Origin: Candidatus Centipeda massiliensis
GTDB lineage: Bacteria > Bacillota > Negativicutes > Selenomonadales > Selenomonadaceae
Reading direction: 5' to 3'
NCBI RefSeq assembly: GCF_900290285.1
Contig: NZ_LT985754.1
Coordinates: 573,855-637,854 of the forward strand
DNA length: 64,000 bases
Below are positions 27,512-35,818 of this stretch, piece by piece. Under the pieces are notes generated by a model. That model was not told the origin of the DNA and searched no databases. It was given only the letters and a program-made list of their open reading frames with translations. The position numbers and the translations under genes are program-made. How positions within the stretch are numbered: the first letter of the stretch is position 1; each line of letters starts with the position of its first letter.

Positions 27512-30500
27512 GCACAGATCACATGGAGCGGCTGCGCGATCATATCTTTGCGGCCCTTGCATGCGGTGATGAGGCGGCGGCAAAGAAGGGGATCCGCAAG
27601 CTGCACCGCCATGCGCCCGCCGAAGCGGCGGGGCTCTTGACGGCACTTGAGATCGAGGCGGGACGTGCGCAGGAGGCACTGCGCACGTGGCGGGAATGTG
27701 CACGGCACGCGCCCCATGATCCCTATACGATCTTTCTGCGCGCGCGCATTCATCTCCTTATGGGAGAACGGTGTGCTGCGCTCGATCTCCTCAGCCCGCT
27801 TCTCGGCGCGGAGATGTCACCTGCTGTTGCAGAGAAGGTCTATAATCTCGCGGGGCAGTGCGCACGCTTTCTTGGGCGTGCGGCGGAGGCAGTTGCGTTC
27901 TACGAACGCGCACGGGATGCCGCACCCAATCTCGCATTACGTGCACTCAATGCGAGCAATGTCCTCTTTAATCGGCACTATCTCCCCGCGACACTTGCAG
28001 AGGACAGGCGTGCTGCGACGGAATACGGAGCCATCTTTGCGGGGGGGCGGCAGTTCTCACACGCATGGCATGCGCTTGGGAAGGAGCGTCTCTCCATCGG
28101 CTATCTTTCGCCCGATGTTCGGGAGCATGTCGTCCTTTCTTTTTCGTATGCTCTGATGACGGCGCTCGACCCTGCGCGCTTCGATGTAACGGTCTATGCG
28201 CTGAATGAGGAGGATTCCTATACGGCGCATGTGCGCAAATCGGTGGGGAACCTCCGCAACCTCGTGCGCCTTTCGACCGAGGAAGCAGCGCAGACGATCC
28301 ATCGTGACGGCATCGACATCCTTGTCGATCTTGCGGGGCATACGGCGGGCAGAACGCTGCCGATTCTCGCCTGTCGTCCCGCGCCCGTGCAGATTTCGGG
28401 GATTGGCTACTTCACCTCGACGGGGCTATCCACCGTGGATTACTTTCTCGCCGACCCGATCCTTGCGGCGGGTGCGGCAGAGGAGGGCTTCACGGAGGAG
28501 CTGCTCGTCCTGCCGCATACGCATTTCTGCTGGCAGCCGCTGCATACGGCACCCGCACCTGTACATGTGCCCGCAGCGGGACGCTCCATCGTCTTTGGCA
28601 GCTTTAACAATTTTACAAAACTGAATGATCGCGTGCTGCAAACATGGGCGGAAATTTTGCGCCGCGTGCCGGGGAGCCGGCTGCTCTTTAAGACCGATGT
28701 CTTCTCCTACCCCGATGCACGGGAGGAGGCACTTGCCCGTATTGCAGCAGCTGGGATTCCGATGGATCGTGTGGAAGCGGAGGGCGCGTCGCGGGACTAT
28801 CTGGCGGCATACCACCGCATGGATATTGCGCTCGATCCCTTTCCGTACCCCGGAGGCGGTACGACCTGCGATGCACTCTACATGGGAGTGCCTGTCGTGA
28901 CGCTTGTGGGGGACAGCCTCGGCAGCCGCTTCGGTGCATCCCTGCTCGAAAACATCGGGGCGGGTGCGCTTATTGCACATACGGAGGAGGAGTATGTGGA
29001 ACGCGCCGTTTCTCTTGCGGGCGATTCTGCGCTGCTCGATGCGCTGCATGCGGGACTGCGCGGGATGATGGAGAAATCTCCCGTGATGGATGCGGAGGGC
29101 TATGGCAGAGATGTCGGGGCAGCATACGAAGCCGTGTGGAAACGGTATGCGGAGCGCAGTGACGCGCTAAAGTCCCCTGCTGCTTATGACGATAGTATGA
29201 GTATGGATCTTGCGTCGCTGAAAGACTGTATTTTTGCGGCACTTGCGGCGGAACGCTATGCCGAGGCGGAGCAAAGTGCAGCTCGTGCACTTGCCGCAGG
29301 CGCAGAGGATGATATGCTCCGCTACCTCCACGCATACGCTGTCGAGCGGCAGGGCGATCTGCCCCGTGCAATGGCGCTTGCGGAGGACTATATCGCAGCG
29401 GGACGGACACCGCTGCGCCACGAGTTTATGCGTCTGCGTGCCGTAGTTGCCTATCGCATGGGAGATGTGCGTACGACGGAGTTCTACCGCCGTGCCTACG
29501 AGGAGGAGCCGGAGGATCCCTCTCTCTACAGCTCCATTCTGCTGGCGCAGAACGCGCAGACTGTGGATGAGGAGGAACTCTTTCGCGCACATCAGGGCTA
29601 CGCGCGTCTCTTTGACCGCGTGCCGCGCTATACCGACCATGCGCCTCATGCACATGAGAAAATTCGCGTCGGCTATATCTCGCCGGACTTTCGCCGCAAT
29701 GTACTGCAGCATTTCGTTCAGCCGCTCCTCATGGGCTATGACCGCGCACGCTTTGAGGTCTATGCCTACAGTACAACGGAGACGCCGGACGAGGTGACGG
29801 CGGCACTGCGCCCGCATGTGACCGTCTGGCGCGATCTGGGCGGTGCTGCCCCGGAGGAGATCGCCGCCCGCATTCATTGTGACGAGATTGACATTCTCGT
29901 TGATCTGGCGGGACATGCGGCGCACGGCGCGCTCCCTGTTCTCGCGCGGAGACCCGCGCCCGTGCAGATGATGGGACTCGGCTATATGGCGACCTCGGGG
30001 CTGCCGGAAGTGGATGCGTTTCTGACGGATGAGGCTTGTGATCCTGTTGGGGGGGCGAGCGAAAAGTACTTTACGGAGCGGCTGATCCGCCTGCCGAGCC
30101 AGTTTGTCTATGTGCCGCGTGCGGGGCTGCCCGCTGCGGCAGGGACACCCGCGAAGAAGCGGGGGCATATCCTCTTTGGGGTATTCAATCAATATCGGAA
30201 ATTTACGGATGACATGCTGCTCCTCTGGCGAGAGATCTTGGAGCGCGTGCCGCAGGCGCAGCTGCTGCTGAAGTCCCAGATCTTCTTTGCCCCCGCAATG
30301 GCGGAGGCGGCGCGGGAACGCCTTCTGCAGATCGGTTTTGACCCTGCGCGTGTGATCCTCGAACCTGCGACGACGGACTATATGGAGCGTTACCTCGATG
30401 TGGACCTTGCTCTCGACACATATCCGTGGCCGGGCGGCGGCACAACCTGTGATGCGCTCTACATGGGGGTTCCCGTTGTGACGATGTTCGGCGCACGGCG

Positions 30501-30747
30501 CAGCACGCGCTTTTCATACGCTCTTCTGCAGCATGTAGGATTGGAGTCCTGCGCCGTGCAGACACCTGAGGACTATGTGGAACGTGCGGCTGCGCTTGCG
30601 GGGGATCTCGATGGGCTTGACCGCATGCACAGAGAGCTGCGCACACGGATGGAGCGGTCGGCGATCATGGATCAGCAGGGCTATATGAAGGCACTTGAGC
30701 GGGCGTATGAGGATGCGCTGCATCGCACTGATGAGGAGAGACGATGA
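27508..30747 (+). CDS. Tandem OGT/SPINDLY-type (GT41) transferase, two complete modules
   Basis: 1079 residues. TPR-like helices (1-190), GT41 module A (194-560), a second helical repeat region (570-710), GT41 module B (717-1079). Both modules have the Rossmann start (SIGYLSPDVREHV; RVGYISPDFRRNV), the DLAGHTAG/DLAGHAAH histidine motif (274, 800), a nucleotide-binding lysine (RLLFK, QLLLK) and PGGGTTCDALYMGVPVV (447, 974). GT41 enzymes transfer sugar from a nucleotide to Ser/Thr of proteins. Two complete modules in one chain is unusual. ATGA overlaps on both sides. Confidence 0.85.
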   Translation: MSTDHMERLRDHIFAALACGDEAAAKKGIRKLHRHAPAEAAGLLTALEIEAGRAQEALRTWRECARHAPHDPYTIFLRARIHLLMGERCAALDLLSPLLGAEMSPAVAEKVYNLAGQCARFLGRAAEAVAFYERARDAAPNLALRALNASNVLFNRHYLPATLAEDRRAATEYGAIFAGGRQFSHAWHALGKERLSIGYLSPDVREHVVLSFSYALMTALDPARFDVTVYALNEEDSYTAHVRKSVGNLRNLVRLSTEEAAQTIHRDGIDILVDLAGHTAGRTLPILACRPAPVQISGIGYFTSTGLSTVDYFLADPILAAGAAEEGFTEELLVLPHTHFCWQPLHTAPAPVHVPAAGRSIVFGSFNNFTKLNDRVLQTWAEILRRVPGSRLLFKTDVFSYPDAREEALARIAAAGIPMDRVEAEGASRDYLAAYHRMDIALDPFPYPGGGTTCDALYMGVPVVTLVGDSLGSRFGASLLENIGAGALIAHTEEEYVERAVSLAGDSALLDALHAGLRGMMEKSPVMDAEGYGRDVGAAYEAVWKRYAERSDALKSPAAYDDSMSMDLASLKDCIFAALAAERYAEAEQSAARALAAGAEDDMLRYLHAYAVERQGDLPRAMALAEDYIAAGRTPLRHEFMRLRAVVAYRMGDVRTTEFYRRAYEEEPEDPSLYSSILLAQNAQTVDEEELFRAHQGYARLFDRVPRYTDHAPHAHEKIRVGYISPDFRRNVLQHFVQPLLMGYDRARFEVYAYSTTETPDEVTAALRPHVTVWRDLGGAAPEEIAARIHCDEIDILVDLAGHAAHGALPVLARRPAPVQMMGLGYMATSGLPEVDAFLTDEACDPVGGASEKYFTERLIRLPSQFVYVPRAGLPAAAGTPAKKRGHILFGVFNQYRKFTDDMLLLWREILERVPQAQLLLKSQIFFAPAMAEAARERLLQIGFDPARVILEPATTDYMERYLDVDLALDTYPWPGGGTTCDALYMGVPVVTMFGARRSTRFSYALLQHVGLESCAVQTPEDYVERAAALAGDLDGLDRMHRELRTRMERSAIMDQQGYMKALERAYEDALHRTDEERR

Positions 30748-33464
30748 AGAAAAAAAAGCATAAAACAAGGCACTGCACTGAAATGAAAAAGGTCTCTCGA
30801 AAGATTCGGCTCGGCTATCTCTCCTCGGACTTCGGGACGGGGCGGACGCGGGATCTGCTGCCAATGTACTTTTCTGCATACGATAAAGAGCGGTATGAGA
30901 TCTATGCCTATCATGCGGGTGAGAGCGGAGATGCGGAGCCGTTTGCAAAGGAATCCACACTGCGCGAGATCGGCACGATGACATCGGAGAAGGCAGCAGA
31001 GATGATCCGCAGGGATCGGATCGACCTGCTCGTCGATCTCTCGCTTCGTACACCGTCTGACCACATTCGTGCGATTTTGGCGCAGCATCCCGCGCCGCAT
31101 ATAATCTCCCTTGCTGCGGACTGCCCCGAGGGGCTTTCCGACGTGCTTCCGCGGGTCGAAGGGGCAGAGGTTCTGCCATGGTGCTATACACCGTTTCGTC
31201 CGATTCTCCAATATGTGTACCGCGCGCCCCTTCTTGATATGGGGACACCGACGCTCGGCATTGTAGGCACGTGTACGCCAGAGATGGCAGAGCACCTGAT
31301 GCTCCTCCTGTGCGATGTGCTGCGCCGTATCTCCAATGTACGCCTCGTTCTGTCCGCGCAGATCGCGGGGGCGCTCACGGAGGAGCAGCTTGCGCATATC
31401 GCAGCGGAGGGATCGGAGGCATCCGTGCTCGACCTCGTGGATGAATTGCCATACGATATGCTCGATCTCGTACTTGGTGTGGATGTCGATTTTATGGATG
31501 TGTGTCTGGCAGCGACGCACTCCGTGCCGCTCCTTGTGCAGGGAGCGGCCGTACATGGGCATAGCGCCGTCATGGTTCTTGAACGGCTGGGGCTTGCGCC
31601 CATGCGGGATATGGATGCGCTTGCCGATGCGGTCTGCCGCCTGTGCGCAGATCCTGCACGGCTTTCAGAATACCACGGGGCGCTGCATTGGCTGCTGTAT
31701 GACCTCTTTGACGCAGGAGAGATTCTCTTTTCCGTGGAGCGCGCATACGAGCGAGTTTTGGCAGAGGATTGCGGGAGGGACGTGGACGAGCTGAATGTCC
31801 GCCTTGCGAATGCTGCCGCGCATAAGGACTGGCCGGCGGTGATCGCGGCGGCACACACGCTCGACGGTATGGATGCACTCACCGTGGAGCAGCGCATGAG
31901 TCTTGCGTGGGCGTATTTCTTTTTGGACGCAACGACTCTTGCGGGACGTTGGGCACTATTGGCGGAGGGAGTTTCGCGTGACCGCGAGGGTGCACGCCTC
32001 TATCTCTCTGTTATGGGGACAAATCCACCCGGCACAGAGCTTGAGATCGCTGCGCGTGCGCGTTATGGACTTGATCTAATCGCGGCGGGACTGCCCGCTG
32101 TGCCAGATGTCCGCGCGGCACTGTGCAACGCATACATGGTCAAATGTGCACTGCGTGAAGGCTCGGCAGCGGCGGCGGAGTTTATGAGGGTGTGCGCCGA
32201 GGAAGCAGATGCTCCTGCACAGCGGCGCTTTTATTACAGCGGGGAACTCTTCTGCCTGAATGCAGTTGATCTGCCCGCAGCAGAGGTCTACCGAAAAAGT
32301 ACCGCCTACGGAACCCTTTTTCCTGATGCTCAGCCGTATACCCACACGGGGCGAAGAAAAAAGGAGAAGATCCGCGTCGGCTATATCTCGGGGGACTTTC
32401 GTGCACACGTCATGCAGTATTTTATCTGGCCGTTCCTGGCGGGTTTTGATCCAAATGACTTCGAGGTCTATGCCTATAGCCTCGGAAGGCCCGATCAGTA
32501 TTCGGAGTTCTTTCAGACACTCGTGACGCGGTGGCGTGACCTCACTGAACACAGGAACGATCCTGCATACATCGCGCGGGAGATCTATGGGGATGAGATC
32601 GACATTCTCTTTGACCTTGCGGGACACACATCGGACTCGGGGCTTGCCGCTCTCGCGTGGAAGCCGGCGCCCATTCAGCTCTCGGGACTCGGCTATATGG
32701 CGACGACGGGGCTGCCTACCGTAGATTACTTCGTGACCGATCACTACTGCGATCCTGTGGGCAGCGGCAGTGAAGATGTCTATGTGGAAAAATTGCTGCG
32801 CCTTACGAGCCAATTCTGCTATAATGGATTTACGAATCTGCCCGCCTCAACAGGAACCCCCGCACGCACACGCGGCTATATTCAGTTTGCGTCTTTCAAT
32901 CAGTATCGGAAGCTGCAGGACTCGATGCTGCTGGCATGGCGGGAGATCATGGAGCGCGTGCCGAGTGCCCGCCTTCTATTGAAGGACAGTGCTTATGGAA
33001 AGCGCGGTATTGTTCGAATGGTGCAGGAGCGTTTGCGGCGACTTGGCTTCGATCTGAGCCGCGTCACGTTTGAGGGATCGACACGCGACTATATGCGGCG
33101 CTATCTCGATGTGGACATTGCCCTCGATACCTATCCGTGGCCGGGCGGCGGAACCACCTGCGACGCACTCTACATGGGAGTGCCCGTGGTCTCCTATTAT
33201 CAGGAGCGGCACAGCACGCGCTTTACCTACAGTCTGCTCGCCAACATTGGACTCTCCGATCTTGCCTCGGAGCGCATGGAGGACTATGTGGCGACGGCGG
33301 TGGCGCTTGCGGGAAATCTTGACCTTTTGGATGCCCTGCACAGGGAAATGCGTGACCGCATGAAGGCATCGCCCGTCATGGATCAGGAGCGCTATATACG
33401 TGAGATGGAGGAATGCTATCGTGCAATCTGGGCGCAGTGGGAAGCAGAGCAGGGCTGCCTTTGA
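30744..33464 (+). CDS. GT41 transferase fused to a degenerate GT41 module
   Basis: 906 residues. Module 1 (19-350) starts like GT41 (KIRLGYLSSDFGTGRTRDLL), but the DLAGHT motif reads DLSLRTPS and the PGGGTTCDALYMG segment is lost (FMDVCLAATHSVPLL), so it is probably inactive. Module 2 (541-906) is complete: RVGYISGDFRAHVMQYF, DLAGHTSD (625), RLLLKDS, PGGGTTCDALYMGVPVV (799). A TPR-like linker lies between. The inactive unit may bind substrate or a partner, which is inferred. ATG 30744 overlaps the previous stop. Confidence 0.82.
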   Translation: MKKKKHKTRHCTEMKKVSRKIRLGYLSSDFGTGRTRDLLPMYFSAYDKERYEIYAYHAGESGDAEPFAKESTLREIGTMTSEKAAEMIRRDRIDLLVDLSLRTPSDHIRAILAQHPAPHIISLAADCPEGLSDVLPRVEGAEVLPWCYTPFRPILQYVYRAPLLDMGTPTLGIVGTCTPEMAEHLMLLLCDVLRRISNVRLVLSAQIAGALTEEQLAHIAAEGSEASVLDLVDELPYDMLDLVLGVDVDFMDVCLAATHSVPLLVQGAAVHGHSAVMVLERLGLAPMRDMDALADAVCRLCADPARLSEYHGALHWLLYDLFDAGEILFSVERAYERVLAEDCGRDVDELNVRLANAAAHKDWPAVIAAAHTLDGMDALTVEQRMSLAWAYFFLDATTLAGRWALLAEGVSRDREGARLYLSVMGTNPPGTELEIAARARYGLDLIAAGLPAVPDVRAALCNAYMVKCALREGSAAAAEFMRVCAEEADAPAQRRFYYSGELFCLNAVDLPAAEVYRKSTAYGTLFPDAQPYTHTGRRKKEKIRVGYISGDFRAHVMQYFIWPFLAGFDPNDFEVYAYSLGRPDQYSEFFQTLVTRWRDLTEHRNDPAYIAREIYGDEIDILFDLAGHTSDSGLAALAWKPAPIQLSGLGYMATTGLPTVDYFVTDHYCDPVGSGSEDVYVEKLLRLTSQFCYNGFTNLPASTGTPARTRGYIQFASFNQYRKLQDSMLLAWREIMERVPSARLLLKDSAYGKRGIVRMVQERLRRLGFDLSRVTFEGSTRDYMRRYLDVDIALDTYPWPGGGTTCDALYMGVPVVSYYQERHSTRFTYSLLANIGLSDLASERMEDYVATAVALAGNLDLLDALHREMRDRMKASPVMDQERYIREMEECYRAIWAQWEAEQGCL

Positions 33465-34914
33465 ATGCGCTTTTGCACGCGTGCAGACAGAACTCGCAGC
33501 TGGGCACTTGGAGGAGGGGCTTGCATGCCTTTCGGAAATGGTGCGTGCGAATCTCTTTCCCAAGGAACGCCGCTGCGAGCAGCACGAACTGATGGGACAG
33601 GTCCTCTACTGTCTTTCCGACCTCACGGCGGCACTTCCCCATTTGAAACTGGCGTGGGAACTGCCGCGTGCGGATCACACGGCGCGCCTTACGGCGCTCA
33701 GCAACTATCTGATGGATCTGCACTATGTTGATGGGATCGGAGATGAGGAGCTGTATGCAGCGCATCTCGTGTATGAGACGATGCTCGGTGATCTGCCGCA
33801 GTTTACGCATACCGAACGGTGCCGCAAAAAGCTCCGCATCGGCTATCTCTCGCCGAATATCACGGATCATGTCGTACTGAACTTTGTGATCCAGCTCTTC
33901 GCCGCATACGATCGCACACATTTTGAAGTGTATCTCTATGACATCGGTACGCTGCAGAGCGAGGTGACGGACTGGGTCGCGGGCATGGTGGACGGGTATG
34001 CCGATCTTTCGCAATGCAGCGCGCGGGCGGCTGCGGAGCGCATCTATGCAGATGAGATCGATATCCTCTTTGATCTTGCGGGGCACTCGGCAGGGGGCAG
34101 CACGCTGCGGATCGCAGCGCACAAGCCTGCACCGGTACAGATCTCGGGCATTGGGTACTTCGATACGACGGGGCTTTCAGCGGTGGACTACGTGCTCGGG
34201 GATCCGTATGTCGATCCACAGGGGATGGAGGAACGTTTCGCGGAACAGATTCTCCGTCTGCCCTATACGCATCTCTGCTTCACTCCGTCCGATCGGTTTC
34301 AGCCGTATGAGCATCTGCGTCGCGTGCCGCATGATCCCGTCATCTTTGCGAGCTTTAACAACTTCGCGAAGATTACGGACGGCATGCTCCGCCTCTGGGC
34401 AGAGATTCTGCGGCGTACGTCTGCGGCGCGACTTCTGCTGAAGAATACGCAGCCGAGCGAGGAAGTGCTTGCCCGAATGCGGATTCGTGCCGAGCGGGCA
34501 GGTATCGATATGGATCGCCTCACGCTGCGACCCGCGTCAAAGGACTATCTGCGGGACTATCTGGAGGTGGATGTGGTGCTCGACACCCATCCATATCCGG
34601 GCGGCGGGACGACCTGTGAGGCGCTTTTTATGGGACTGCCCGTCGTGACGATGGCGGGCAGCCGCCACGGGGCACGCTTTGGCGCGGGGCTCCTTCACAA
34701 TGTGGGGCTGTCGGAGCTTGTAGCAGACCGTCCGCAGACGTACGTAGAATGTGCCGTCGCCTTGGGGACGGATATGGAGCTGCTTGCGGCACTGCACGCA
34801 GCAATTCCGCGTATGATGCGCGCCTCACCGCTGATGGACGGGACAGGTTATGTGCGTGCCGTGGAGGCGGCATACAAGATGGTATGGGAGCGATACCTCA
34901 ATGAAGAAACGTAA
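33421..34914 (+). CDS. OGT/SPINDLY-type (GT41) transferase
   Basis: 497 residues: a short helical N-terminus (to 130), then one complete GT41 module (LRIGYLSPNITDHVVLNF at 137, DLAGHSAGG at 217, SFNNFAK, RLLLKNT, PGGGTTCEALFMG at 392). GTG 33421 is chosen because GGAGGA (33407-33412) lies eight bases upstream. This overlaps the previous gene by 44 bases, consistent with coupled translation. It is the fourth complete GT41 module of the operon. Confidence 0.82.
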   Translation: MQSGRSGKQSRAAFECAFARVQTELAAGHLEEGLACLSEMVRANLFPKERRCEQHELMGQVLYCLSDLTAALPHLKLAWELPRADHTARLTALSNYLMDLHYVDGIGDEELYAAHLVYETMLGDLPQFTHTERCRKKLRIGYLSPNITDHVVLNFVIQLFAAYDRTHFEVYLYDIGTLQSEVTDWVAGMVDGYADLSQCSARAAAERIYADEIDILFDLAGHSAGGSTLRIAAHKPAPVQISGIGYFDTTGLSAVDYVLGDPYVDPQGMEERFAEQILRLPYTHLCFTPSDRFQPYEHLRRVPHDPVIFASFNNFAKITDGMLRLWAEILRRTSAARLLLKNTQPSEEVLARMRIRAERAGIDMDRLTLRPASKDYLRDYLEVDVVLDTHPYPGGGTTCEALFMGLPVVTMAGSRHGARFGAGLLHNVGLSELVADRPQTYVECAVALGTDMELLAALHAAIPRMMRASPLMDGTGYVRAVEAAYKMVWERYLNEET

Positions 34915-35818
34915 GAAGATCCGCGCGGAAAACGCACGCAAAAAGCGTGCGCGGCGGGAAGAAAAACGTAAGGCGAAAGGGACGATGACGATGACAGAGA
35001 AGAAGATTGTGTCGACGGCGGATATTCGGCGTGCTATGGAGAAGAAGGAATATGCAGCGGTGATCAATTCGTTTGCCGACATGCTTGCACAGGGCAATCC
35101 GTCCGAGGAGTGCTTTGGGGATGTGGCACGCGCCTATTTCGAGCTGGGCGACTATACGCGTGCGGCAAGCTGGGTAACGACGACGCTTTCAAGAGATCCA
35201 TCGAATGTAGCTGCGCGCATCCTGCTTGCGCGCATCTGCCAGCGCGAGAAACGCCCCGACGATGCGCTGAAGCTCTACGAGAATATCCTTGCTTCCCATG
35301 GCGCGGCCGTATCGGAGGAACAGGGGGCGGAGATCAAACGTCTCGCAGGTCTCGATGCGCGTCTCAATCCGGAGAAAACGCGCACGGAATACCCGCATCT
35401 CGCTGCATTCCTTGGGATGGGAGGAAAGCCTGCTGCTGTGATTCCTGCCGCGTCGGCTGCGCCTGTGCCGCCGGTTGCTCCCGCTGTGGTAGTGGAGAAA
35501 AGCCCTACGCCGTCTGCCGCTTCCACTGTTGCCGTGCATGCCACGCAGCAGGTGCGTGAGATCCTTGCACAGACGATCCGTCCCGTGGAGAAGGTGGAGG
35601 CACTGAACGCATTCGCAGGCGCGGCATACATTGCAGATGACTATGCTGGGGCAAAGACTCTCCTTATGGCGGCACTGGAGGTGGATCCCGGCTGCGATGA
35701 TACGATCCGTAATATGGCGCTCCTCCTGCATGAGATGGGCGAGAAGGGCAAGGCACTTCAGATTGCGGCGAAGATGCGCAGGGCAGACTTCATGCTGCTG
35801 CGGGCACTGAAGTCATGA
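34901..35818 (+). CDS. TPR protein with basic N-terminus and Pro/Ala linker
   Basis: 305 residues. A very basic first 27 residues (MKKRKKIRAENARKKRARRE) precede three TPR-like repeats (50-140), a Pro/Ala/Val-rich linker (180-225) and two more TPR-like repeats. No catalytic motif. Among eight glycosylation genes it is the only one without a transferase domain, so it may be a scaffold or substrate-presenting protein (inference). ATG 34985 is an alternative start that would drop the basic tail. It overlaps its neighbours by 14 and 4 bases. Confidence 0.65.
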   Translation: MKKRKKIRAENARKKRARREEKRKAKGTMTMTEKKIVSTADIRRAMEKKEYAAVINSFADMLAQGNPSEECFGDVARAYFELGDYTRAASWVTTTLSRDPSNVAARILLARICQREKRPDDALKLYENILASHGAAVSEEQGAEIKRLAGLDARLNPEKTRTEYPHLAAFLGMGGKPAAVIPAASAAPVPPVAPAVVVEKSPTPSAASTVAVHATQQVREILAQTIRPVEKVEALNAFAGAAYIADDYAGAKTLLMAALEVDPGCDDTIRNMALLLHEMGEKGKALQIAAKMRRADFMLLRALKS

